From Phytophthora colocasiae (Eukaryota; Oomycota; Peronosporomycetes; Peronosporales; Peronosporaceae): DNA of 64,000 nt. The position numbers were made by a program, and so were the translations under genes. Shown piece after piece: positions 22,157 to 31,632 of the stretch. The notes below the pieces were generated by a model. That model ran no database searches. It worked only from the letters and a program-made list of their open reading frames with translations, and had not been told where the DNA came from. The first letter of the stretch is position 1, and every line of letters starts with the position of its first letter. The stretch spans positions 248,001 through 312,000 of the forward strand of contig JAGKQI010000016.1 in the NCBI GenBank assembly GCA_018806915.1, read 5' to 3'.

Positions 22157-22850
22157 GAGATCAGCGTAACGTAGAGACCTGAGAGGACCCACCTATTCCA
22201 TTTCCTAGTTGGGTCGTTTGTCTTGTCTCTAACGGTAGCCCATTTCATATTGTACGTTTGGACAGGTTTTGGGAGCTAGACAGTCGCTCTCAAGACGCTC
22301 GGTAGACTGTTATATAACTGATAGTGTATTGGTTTATTTTTCCCTCTATATATTAGAGGGTGGTGCGCGAAAGTTACGGGAATACCAGACAGACCAGGTG
22401 TCTGGTGATCATTTCCCTAGTTGACCTGGAGAACTAGCCCACTGCTCAAGGGCCAGGAAAGAATAAGAGCAGCTACATATTTGTATATCGGAACTCTATA
22501 TTGCGGTTATCTCGGAAGTCTAATTACTGGACTTCCCATTGTATTAATTTCTCTTTTGCCTTCAGAAATCTCTGGTGTACACAAGTGTTCACCGGAAAAC
22601 GTTCGACTCCCAAGCGCTCCTGTGAGGACCAGAAGGACATCCGACGGTCTACGCAAGGAACCCTCACTCTCATCAACACTCTCACGACCCCGGCGAGGGT
22701 CTCATTACCAAGACAACGAACCTACGAGGACAGCACAAGGTAACACACGCCCACCTTGCTGTGCGACTCTGGTATAATTACCGGTAGTCACACTTCCAGG
22801 TTCACTGTACGCCCCTGCACCGCGGTAAAAGTTGCACCGACTTCGCGACA
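22157..22850 (+). repeat. LTR fragment of copy D (element D otherwise off-window)
   Basis: This is the LTR segment corresponding to positions 1-693, in the orientation opposite to copy B's LTR. It starts GAGATCAGCG at the break and ends CGCGACA at 22850. The break point is the same GAGA/TCTC tetramer at which copy A entered copy B. The rest of copy D should lie left of the window. Confidence 0.88.
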
Positions 22851-22918
22851 TATGTCACCATCGCTCACTTAACAAATAAATTCACTAACGTCGGCTTTTT
22901 TTTTTTAGCTTAACACAA

Positions 22919-25466
22919 GATGCCTACGACACGCACTATAGGAACTTGAAGCATTTCTGTCACCGCAACAAGAAGCAGGCTTTCTTCGCGTATTTCGACA
23001 AAAACTGGAACTCTTGTAACGAAATGTGGTCAAACTTTTCCCGCGGGAAATTTTACAGCGGGTAATACGACCACTAACAGAAGCGAGTCAAACTGGAATC
23101 AACTGAAGATGCTGCTTGGTCTGAAGACTCGGATTGGCCAAACTATCGCGGGATTGCTCCAGCACCAGATGACCATTATCCAGCAAATAGTCTCGGAGAT
23201 TGGGCAGCTTCACTCATCGTCTCGAAGGCCTCAAACAGTACCAACTTTCTTGAGAGAAGTCGGAAGCAGGATGTCAGCACACGTCTTGGAAAAACTGAAG
23301 CGAGAATGGAAGCAATTCGTAAACCTGATGACGGAAACAACGTGTGAAGCTATGTCGCGTTCGACCTGGACGGTATCCTGTCATAACCAGAGTTTCGAGT
23401 GCGACGACTTGGACTGGAAATGCACTTGCCTGTTTTCAATGAGCAACCACTTACCATGTCGTCACATTATGCACTTAGCACACAAAGGACATGGATTCAA
23501 GATGCTTCCTGTTATGACTATTCGGGAACGGTGGAGTACATTGGCAGCGCTAAATTCAATAGAAGAGCTCACTGCCGCAGGCGATGTGCTGCGTTCAATT
23601 GTGCGCATGTCAAAGCTAAGGTTGCCAAAGCTAATGTTGCCGGACGCGTCCAGTACCGGAAAGCTTTCAGCACCAACACCATCCCTGAAACAAGTCGTGT
23701 ATGTTCGTCTGCGCCGCCGTGAACGAGCAAACCAAATTGTTCTCTCTTCTGCTGAGAAGTATTCATTCGCGAAAGCAATGGTAGAACCTCTGCTGGAACA
23801 CTTGTCGAGGTTGGGAAGTGCAGAATTCTATGAAGAGTTACAGACTTGGAAAAGTACGATAGAAGAAGGGCTACGTGTTGGAGAATCTCGAGCAAAAACG
23901 GATGAAGTATCGTGTCGTGAAGAGGGTGACGATGATGATGAACTGGACCAAGGTGTTCAACTATAGATCCAGCAGATGCAATCGCAACAGCAAAACTGAT
24001 GGAGGCTTTGGAAAATCAAATTAATGAGGATGCCACGGACGGTGTAAGTAGTGGAGATGACATTCCTTCTACTCAATTGGCAACTGCCAGTCCTGAACGA
24101 CCCACGCCACCGATCGATAAGGTAGAAGTTAACGTCGAAGTGCCCTCGTCTCGCCAAGTAGATGTGATCAATATCCCGAAGCCGAAGCGCCGAAATCAAT
24201 CGCGATCGACTCCGACTCAGCCCCGTCAATCCAAGATAACCTCGACTCGACTTGCTACCCACAAGTACCCAACCGGACTCACTGTTAAGCTTGACGAGTT
24301 GATAATTTGGGCCCGCAACACACCTAACATGAAGAATGTCTTGACAACTATGGAGAAATACCCGGTTCAATTGACAGACGCCTACTTGAGGCCGCGGGTC
24401 ATTGAGTGCCATTGGGAAGCTATGAGAACTGGTGACAACATTCATCCTTTCGTTATTCCTGCTGATCTCACACGGTCAATGGAGGCTACTGCACGAAAGG
24501 AACAGCGCGAACATGACAAGCTCGTCCCCAGTGTATCACAGCAAGGAATTCTTCTTGACATTGTTGCAACCATTGATCCAAAATTATGAAAGTTCTGCAG
24601 GTAAGGTTGCTGAATTGTTGGGGTTGCTTTATGGGGTCGCTTTACTAATATGGTTGCTATTTCGTTTGCAGTCGATACGTTAATGCTTCGACAGAATTCT
24701 ACCGAGTGAAGGCCAAGGCTAAGTCATGGGTCGAAGATCGAAAGTGGATTGAACGCAATTGGTCAAAGTTGGACTCGGATGTTGACTTTTTTGCGAAGGA
24801 AACGCAAACTTGGGGTGTAACGCGCGAAACTGTTCGAAAGCGCCTTAAAACTCTCGCCAACGAAGTGATATCGAAGTTTACAAACTGTCGTCTTCGCAGC
24901 GCGTTCGCTACAAGGTGTGACAAGGTCACCATTCCTTTCGAAGAGCTGATCGGAAGTGTTTGTCGTGGGTGGCTCTCTGACAGTTCCATCGAGTTCTGCT
25001 TGAGTGAAATTGCAGCGGGTTGTTGCGTGGTGTCTTTACTTTTATGGCAAATTGGTTGGCCAGCAACTCCACGGGACCAGCTTGGCGACTATAAGTTCGT
25101 CGTGCATCCCGTTATTCGAACGTTTGTAACGGCGACAAGCGAGAGGGCTGCGAGGATTTATTAATCGCTGGCACAAGTCATCAAATCCAGGGAGTAAAAT
25201 GAATGTCGATCCAGTTACCTGGGTGGATGCCCCACAAAAACCTGAAAAACTATAGTTGTGGTGTTTTGATCGTCACTCACGCACACAGCGTCGTTGCGAG
25301 GAACGCAGATTTGCATTGCTACAATGTTAGCAAGACCGACGTCGACGTAATGCGCTTGTGGATGCTATGGTTGATGCTATTGCGGTCCCGCGAGTGTCGA
25401 ATGCCGAAAGTTGATGCTTCTACAGCAGCTGAAACAGATCAGAAGCTCCAGGATCAGCTTAAGTAG
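22919..25466 (+). pseudogene. MULE transposase, C-terminal part with SWIM and Ulp1-like domains
   Basis: This is the remnant of a Mutator-like transposase. An exon opens after an intron-like end (branch-site CTAAC, T-run, AG at 22918) with the MULE-type stretch containing NWNSC and, after a frameshift near 23055, NTTTNR and SNWNQLK. A SWIM zinc finger (CTC...PCRH) lies near 23420-23465 in an open frame of 285 codons. A 197-codon frame follows (23999-24589), then a likely intron (about 24601-24671, GTAAGG to TTTGCAG). The rest resembles a Ulp1/C48 cysteine protease (WLSD...FCL near 24972; YSCGV near 25250-25265 around the expected catalytic Cys). Frameshifts and the missing DDE domain make it non-functional. 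Confidence 0.75.
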
Positions 25467-25997
25467 TCTGCTTAAACAATTAATACGGCTTCACTTCACT
25501 GCCTAGTTTCTTAATCTATTTACTGCCATCTCTAGCAGCACTCCAAATGACATCATGCCGTCTTGAACCACACCATCACTGCCCAAATCAGAGTCCATAG
25601 CGTACAAGCATACCTCATTCTCCTCGATCCGGGCCATTAGCTCCATCTGAACCCTGAGTATTTGTTCCAGTAACTCCCCAATCTCCTCCAGCTTGAGTTT
25701 TGTGTCCGTGAAGCTCTTCGCGTCTTGCTCGTACCAGTTCGTGTGATAGCGATCTTCTATCCATCGTCGTGAGGCCCTTGCGTGTAGTTGAAAAACGAGA
25801 AGTGTGAAGAATGTGTGACATGTACATGGAGTGTAGCACACTCTACTGTGTGGTACACATTTCTCTATTTTTAGAGAATTCAATGTAATCTACGGCTCAA
25901 GTGATGACGATGTGGCAGTGCAATCTATTATAAATTACGGCTGGAAACATGTTTTGAGGTTGCTTTAGGCGATATGGTTGCACTAAGCGCTGTTGTG
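25467..25997. other. MULE-flanking sequence with no recognisable gene
   Basis: An open frame of about 126 codons on the - strand (25503-25883) with a Glu/Leu-rich stretch is present but matches no family I know and has no supporting context. The rest is AT-rich. The last four bases (TGTG, 25994-25997) abut copy C's LTR. Confidence 0.4.
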
Positions 25998-27906
25998 TGT
26001 CGCGAAGTCGGTGCAACTTTTACCGCGGTGCAGGGGCGTACAGTGAACCTGGAAGTGTGCCTACCGGTAATTATACCAGAGTCGCACAGCAAGGTGGGCG
26101 TGTGTTACCTTGTGCTGTCCTCGTAGGTTCGTTGTCTTGGTAATGAGACCCTCGCCGGGGTCGTGAGAGTGTTGATAAGAGTGAGGGTTCCTTGCGTGGG
26201 CCGTCGGATGTCCTTCTGGTCCTCACAGGAGCGCTTGGGAGTCGAACGTTTTCCGGTGAACACTTGTGTACACCAGAGATTTCTGAAGGCAAAAGAGAAA
26301 TTAATACAATGGGAAGTCCAGTAATTAGACTTCCGAGATAACCGCAATATAGAGTTCCGATATACAAATATGTAGCTGCTCTTATTCTTTCCTGGCCCTT
26401 GAGCAGTGGGCTAGTTCTCCAGGTCAACTAGGGAAATGATCACCAGACACCTGGTCTGTCCGGTATTCCCGTAACTTTCGCGCACCACCCTCTAATATAT
26501 AGAGGGAAAATAAACCAATACACTATCAGTTATATAACAGTCTACCGAGCGTCTTGAGAGCGACTGTCTAGCTCCCAAAACCTGTCCAAACGTACAATAT
26601 GAAATGGGCTACCGCTAGAGACAAGACAAACGACCCAACTAGTAAATGGAATAGGTGGGTCCTCTCAGGTCTCTACGTTACGCTGATCTCCACCTAAAGG
26701 GGCTTGATAGGTGAGAGATCACACGACTCAAAGCTTTGTCGTGGCCTTACACTTCCGAAGAACCGACGAATCGACCTTGGGGTTGTAACGCAAAATTGAA
26801 CTCGGGGGTACCGATCAAATTGAACTCTGGTTATCTATCTCGTATCTCTCTGTCTTCTGTCTTCCATATTCTCATATACACTTGGTCTCAGTATAACTCA
26901 GGAATCTTCACTTGGGCTCACTATGGTAGTCGATGCTGCAGATCTTGTCGAGTCGACACTTAATGATGTCATTACAGGGGTGAGTGGGTTGCGTTTCACT
27001 TGATTGCGTGAGGTCGTGTTGGGTACACTTGGTTTCAGTATGGGGTGGACTTCAGAGTGTCAGAGTCTGGTATCCTGTTCATCAGGGTCTGGAATCATGT
27101 GCGTCGGAGACATGTTCATCGGAACCATGTACTCCGGAATCATGTACATCAGAGTCGTAATACCAGAGTCGTGACACTTGGGTCTGTTCATCGGAGTCTT
27201 GTACGTCGGAGTCTGTTCATCGGAAACTGGTAAATGTCTGGAATATTGCTTGTATAAGCCGGACACATCAGACTTGTTCACCAGAATCATGTTCGTCAGA
27301 CTCATGTACGTCAGACTTCATGTACGTCGGACTTCATGTACGTTGGACTCATGTACGTTGGACTCATGTACGTCAGACTTCATGGTGTGATATCAGAGTT
27401 TCCATGCGTGATACCAGAAATCCATGAGTGTTTTCAGGGTGCGGAGCACGTATGCTACAACGCACGAAGTCCAATCGGGATATGCGCGGGGTGCGCTACG
27501 TCCGGTGCGCGATACTTGGTATCTTGTGGGTATAACTGTATTCCTTGAACCATCATCGTCACACAGGACGGCAACGGGATGAGGTCTCTCAGAGATACAT
27601 TCTTCTGAGAGACTTTCTGCCAACCTTTAGGCACTCATCGTCGGGGAAAGTCCGGTGATCAGACTGAGTGTTATTGTCTCTCGGAGTTTGTGCACTTTTC
27701 CGAGGAACACTTCTGATCTCTTGGGCCCCTTTGCAGTACAGGTGAAGGTTAATATATATAGCGGTTTTCTTCCACAGATCCATTATTGTCGCACGGGACA
27801 TAACCTCGTCCCACATCTCCCTTTCTCCCACAATCCATTATATGTCCAATCACATCACAGCGAAACGTCCATATCCACTCGAAAAATCGTAATTAGCAAC
27901 GTGTCA
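25998..27906 (-). repeat. LTR of copy C, 3' end in the gag-pol sense (1909 bp)
   Basis: It runs from TGTCGCG to GTGTCA on the + strand. Base differences spread along it group it with the LTR at 20247. An example is GTCCAGTAATTAGACTTCC, where the other LTR of copy C has GTCCTGTCACTAGACTTCC. It holds the short-repeat array (about 27060-27390) and a + strand TATA-like box facing the opposite-strand ORF. Confidence 0.93.
27751..27760 (+). promoter_or_regulatory. TATA-like box facing the opposite-strand ORF
   Basis: AATATATATA lies about 200 bases before the ATG at 27962 and inside the LTR. The other LTR type has AATATATAAA at the same place (for example 6321-6330). Position and composition fit a promoter that leaves the LTR on the strand opposite to gag-pol. 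Promoter activity is inferred. Confidence 0.4.
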
Positions 27907-27907
27907 A

Positions 27908-27918
27908 CCGCCCCTCCT
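27908..27918 (-). promoter_or_regulatory. Polypurine tract of copy C
   Basis: On the - strand, AGGAGGGGCGG lies one base before the LTR (TGACACG). This is the standard plus-strand priming site, and it shows that the LTR at 25998-27906 is the 3' LTR of a minus-sense element. Confidence 0.75.
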
Positions 27919-27961
27919 GGTCATAATTCGTCAGTGCGGAACTTTCTCCAAACTGAGCATC

Positions 27962-30900
27962 ATGGCCAGGACAGTACGTCAGAGGTCCCGTGAACATAGT
28001 GTAGCTGTGACGCTCTCAAAACTTCCGGGATTTCAGAATCTCTGGTGTCCTGTCGCTCAGTCTGATTCCATCAGACTCAGAAATAGCCAACTGTCGTATC
28101 CCACAAACGGCCACATCCCGATTTCCTTTCTGACGCACACTTCGGAAGAAGATCCTGCAGCCATGAGTTCCCCATCGGCTTCTACTATTGGCGACGCCTC
28201 GGGCACTGGGCCCGCTTCGGCATCTGTAGCATCGCGAGGTGGTGGTGACGGTACTTCCGCATCACCTGGTGGCAGCTCAAGCGCCCCAGCCTCACAGTCG
28301 AGCGCGTCCGCCGCTCCGAAGCAGGGCGTTGATGCTGCTGACAGCGATGATCACGTGAGCGGACCTGGTACGTCGGCGGCTTCCGCTACTGCGGGTTCGA
28401 CTCTTGGCGTCTTGTCTTCGCTTCACAGAGGCCCCCACATTCTCTCCACCGCCGAGGTGGACGATCTGTTTGGACCTGGGCAACAACCGTTGGACGAAGA
28501 GAAGTCCGACGTCCCTTCCAACTGGGTGGATCCTGAGCCACGACCTGAGGGGCAACCATTCTTGGTTGGTGTTCCGGCGCTCGCCGAGGACTTCCGTGTG
28601 GGCAACCACATCGCGAATATCTATGGTGGGCCTGGTGTATTAGTTGGCCTTGAAGGCTTCACACCGGCAGACATCTCGGAGCTCGAGCGTGTCATCCCCG
28701 ACTTCACTGAAAGTCAGATGCTTGTTCCCCACGTGGATAGCCGTAACCGCATGAGTCTTGAGGCACACATGGGATCCGTTGACGTCCTCCGGGAATTGGC
28801 GGCAATCCTCCTGCACCTCCCTCATCAGCGCCTCGCCGAGCGGGTGTACAAGACATCGGGTTACCTGAACCAGATGGCTGGCGCTCACCGTCGGCTTCGA
28901 CTCCAAGTAGAGTCCCAGGGCGGTGCATCTCTGGTGGACACGGCCGCTATCCAGAACGAGTCCGAAGATCTCAAGCGTCAGTGGGTCTTCAACTGCCAGT
29001 ATTGGCGCCATGAAGTACTGGACGCCCGGTGTACTGCTGGTGAGACCGAAGATCGTGTGAACGCGGATTCCAAGAACCTCGCTTCGCACTATCAGGACCA
29101 GATTGACGCTCTGGAGTCCGAGAAAGCGGCCTTAGAGGAACGCCTGGCGGACTCTCAAGCAGAGGTCCGTCTGCTGAAGGCTCGCCCCACGACCACAGCC
29201 ACAGACTCCTGGGGTTTCCTGGAGTACTTGTTTGAACACGGGGAGTTGAACGGCAGTTGGGTGCGTCTTCGGGAGCTTCTGGTGAACTTCCAAGAGGGCA
29301 AGGCGCCGCCAGGAGACTGGGACACCATCATCAACGTGACTGCAATGGATCAGCGCAAGGCGGAAATCCCTGACTTCCCCAAGCGTCTGGCTAAACATCG
29401 GTCCGATCAAGCAGCAGCGGCCAAGAAATCGACCAAAGTGCTGGATCTGACGGGTGCTGGCAGTGGTGTGAAGGTCTCCGGTGAACATGCGGGTGGCCCC
29501 GAGAAATCAAGCACTCGCCCGGTGAACAAGTCTGGGTCGCCCACCAGGTCGCCCAAATCTCCCGGATCTCCACCACTCAAGCCTAACCGGCCGTCTGGGA
29601 AACATCGGGTTCGTGTTCCTCAGGATCGCCCCAAGAATTACATGCCTGGTATCGATTCAGTGCGTCCGGCGAACGCCAAGTCTCCGGTGTCCAAGGACGC
29701 AGTTCATACCACGTTACCACCTGGAGTCGTCTGGGAAGAAGTTCGTCCGGACTTGCGCTTGGCTCTGCTCGCCGGCATTTCTTACGAGACAGCGATGAAG
29801 TGGCTGCGCACGGACAAGCCCGCCCACAGCCTGTTCACGGGGCGCCCCTTGGTAAAAATGCTAGTGAGCATGATGTACTGGCGCAAGCTGAATCAGACCC
29901 CGTGGACCTCGTACGTCCCAGAGACGTATTACAAGATGGCTGAGGAGGAACTGCGCCGGCTTCGGAAGAACGATGTGGAGCCACCGGTCTGGGAGGCACT
30001 GGATGCTCACGTCCCATATCCTATCAGTGAGCCTGAGTCTACAGAGGATGACCCTCAGAAGGACCCGGACTTCAAGGAGTCTGGTGAACAAGAATCTGCG
30101 TCTAGCGACAGTGCTTCTGACGACGAAAAGTCGAGCGGCAACAGCGATGACTCTGACGACGATGAGTCTGATGATCATTCGCACGCCGGCAACAAGCGTC
30201 CACGGGACTACGAGTCCAGTGATTCAGACGACTCGGGTCCGATAATCCCTACCAAGAAGTCCAAGCGGGATAGTGTACACGAGGCATCCAGGTCCAAGTC
30301 AAGCGGTCAGAAGTCCGGTGGCACCTCCACGTCTAGTCCCAAGAGCAAGAAGTCCGGTGGTTCGCCCAAGTCAAGTTCCAAGGACAAAAAGTCTCAAGAC
30401 CCCAAGTCGCCTAAGAGCTCTTCGGGCAAGCGACTTTCCGGTAAACTCCGGAAGTCAAGTCTGGTGTCCAAGTCGTACAAGTCGCTGACACCGAAGGAAC
30501 TGCTGACAATCGAGGCCCCGGACACACATTGTTCTTCGTGGCTGTACTACGGCATTCCGGTCCAGCCGACAAGTGACACCAAGACGTCCATCGGGCAGAC
30601 GCCAGGGTTCCCAGACTTCGAGCCCCACAGACACAGTCTGGCACGTCTGAAGAAACGCTGGAGCTCCAAGAAATATCAAGCCCTGCTGGACGAAGTGCCA
30701 GCGCCCTGGGACGTCATGTACCAGAACCGTCGGACCGAGCTGTACTATCACCGGCGTGAAGACCTCTGTCCCTTGGTTCAGGCGGACATCGAAGAGCTCG
30801 CGTCTCTCATGCGCAAGCACGCCCAAGCGCTGTGGGAACGCACTCACTGGGTGATCATGGATCCCGACGAGGACCTGCTGTCCGGTGAACAGCACAAGGA

Positions 30901-31249
30901 ACGTGGGCTCCGACGTGCATCTTTACTGCGCCAATATCGAGGGACAGTATCCAAGATTCTGAAGCACAAGGATTTCCCGGAGACGCTCATGTTCGAGCCT
31001 GGTATCTGGAAGGTCCCGGACAAATATTGTCCATGGATCTGGCAGGACCCACGTGCACGTGACATCGGAGGTCCCAAGTGCCTGAGCTTGCGCAAGCAAC
31101 TCGAAGCTATCGACTCAGCGGAACCGGCGCGCACGCAGTGGGCCACAGCGTCTTCCGACAAGGACTGGATGGAATTCGTGCCATCCGATCTCCGGAAACA
31201 AGCTCTGACGCCTGCTGAACGCGCCGAAAATCCTGTCTCTCTGAAGTAA
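27962..31249 (+). CDS. Intact opposite-strand ORF of copy C, 1095 aa, unknown function
   Basis: It lies between pol and the 3' LTR and reads against gag-pol. The ATG at 27962 is used; an alternative start lies at 28163. Residues 60-140 are Ser/Ala/Gly-rich. Residues about 330-410 form a coiled coil. A middle domain (about 590-700) has many Trp and Arg. Residues 706-740 are a Ser/Asp/Glu acidic run, and residues about 745-835 are Lys/Ser/Gly-rich with nuclear-localisation-like KRPR and KKSKR. Residues about 840-1095 form a Trp-rich, probably globular domain. No zinc finger, protease motif or membrane segment is seen. The composition suggests a nuclear or nucleic-acid/chromatin-associated protein, but this is inference. 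Copies A and B carry the same frame with one shared TAG. Plant Tat-lineage elements also carry an antisense ORF at this position; homology is not claimed. Confidence 0.8.
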   Translation: MARTVRQRSREHSVAVTLSKLPGFQNLWCPVAQSDSIRLRNSQLSYPTNGHIPISFLTHTSEEDPAAMSSPSASTIGDASGTGPASASVASRGGGDGTSASPGGSSSAPASQSSASAAPKQGVDAADSDDHVSGPGTSAASATAGSTLGVLSSLHRGPHILSTAEVDDLFGPGQQPLDEEKSDVPSNWVDPEPRPEGQPFLVGVPALAEDFRVGNHIANIYGGPGVLVGLEGFTPADISELERVIPDFTESQMLVPHVDSRNRMSLEAHMGSVDVLRELAAILLHLPHQRLAERVYKTSGYLNQMAGAHRRLRLQVESQGGASLVDTAAIQNESEDLKRQWVFNCQYWRHEVLDARCTAGETEDRVNADSKNLASHYQDQIDALESEKAALEERLADSQAEVRLLKARPTTTATDSWGFLEYLFEHGELNGSWVRLRELLVNFQEGKAPPGDWDTIINVTAMDQRKAEIPDFPKRLAKHRSDQAAAAKKSTKVLDLTGAGSGVKVSGEHAGGPEKSSTRPVNKSGSPTRSPKSPGSPPLKPNRPSGKHRVRVPQDRPKNYMPGIDSVRPANAKSPVSKDAVHTTLPPGVVWEEVRPDLRLALLAGISYETAMKWLRTDKPAHSLFTGRPLVKMLVSMMYWRKLNQTPWTSYVPETYYKMAEEELRRLRKNDVEPPVWEALDAHVPYPISEPESTEDDPQKDPDFKESGEQESASSDSASDDEKSSGNSDDSDDDESDDHSHAGNKRPRDYESSDSDDSGPIIPTKKSKRDSVHEASRSKSSGQKSGGTSTSSPKSKKSGGSPKSSSKDKKSQDPKSPKSSSGKRLSGKLRKSSLVSKSYKSLTPKELLTIEAPDTHCSSWLYYGIPVQPTSDTKTSIGQTPGFPDFEPHRHSLARLKKRWSSKKYQALLDEVPAPWDVMYQNRRTELYYHRREDLCPLVQADIEELASLMRKHAQALWERTHWVIMDPDEDLLSGEQHKERGLRRASLLRQYRGTVSKILKHKDFPETLMFEPGIWKVPDKYCPWIWQDPRARDIGGPKCLSLRKQLEAIDSAEPARTQWATASSDKDWMEFVPSDLRKQALTPAERAENPVSLK

Positions 31250-31632
31250 GTACGCCAGAAGTCCGGTGTACTCTTCGCGACATCTCCGGGGAACTACACT
31301 TCTTCTTCCAGAACAACTTAGTCGTCTGCATATCGTAGCGTAGTAACAATTCCAAATATAGTTCCCCGACGACCTTCTCCTTTAACATCCTCACATGTCG
31401 TTCAGTAATCTTCTTCTCGTAGCATCATCATAATTCACTCGTAAAATTCCATCATAAACACACAACCACAAAATCATCTCCATACAAATTCACATAACAA
31501 TCACCATCTCTGGGAGTCACGTATCCCCGAAATCACATTTCCGAAAGACATGTCTCTCAGACACCTTCATCTCTGAAATACATCGTCTGGTGAACAGTGA
31601 TGTTCACCAGAGTTCTCAGAATAGATTAGAGT
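31250..31632. other. AT-rich spacer between convergent frames in copy C
   Basis: This is the counterpart of 9820-10202, nearly base-identical, with no ORF. It contains the perfect 11-bp hairpin at 31586-31611. Transcripts from both strands should end in or overlap this region. Confidence 0.7.
31586..31611. other. Perfect hairpin between convergent ORFs (copy C)
   Basis: The 11-bp stem TCTGGTGAACA / TGTTCACCAGA has a 4-base loop, identical to the copy B hairpin at 10156-10181. Both arms are instances of the element-wide 11-mer. Confidence 0.75.
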
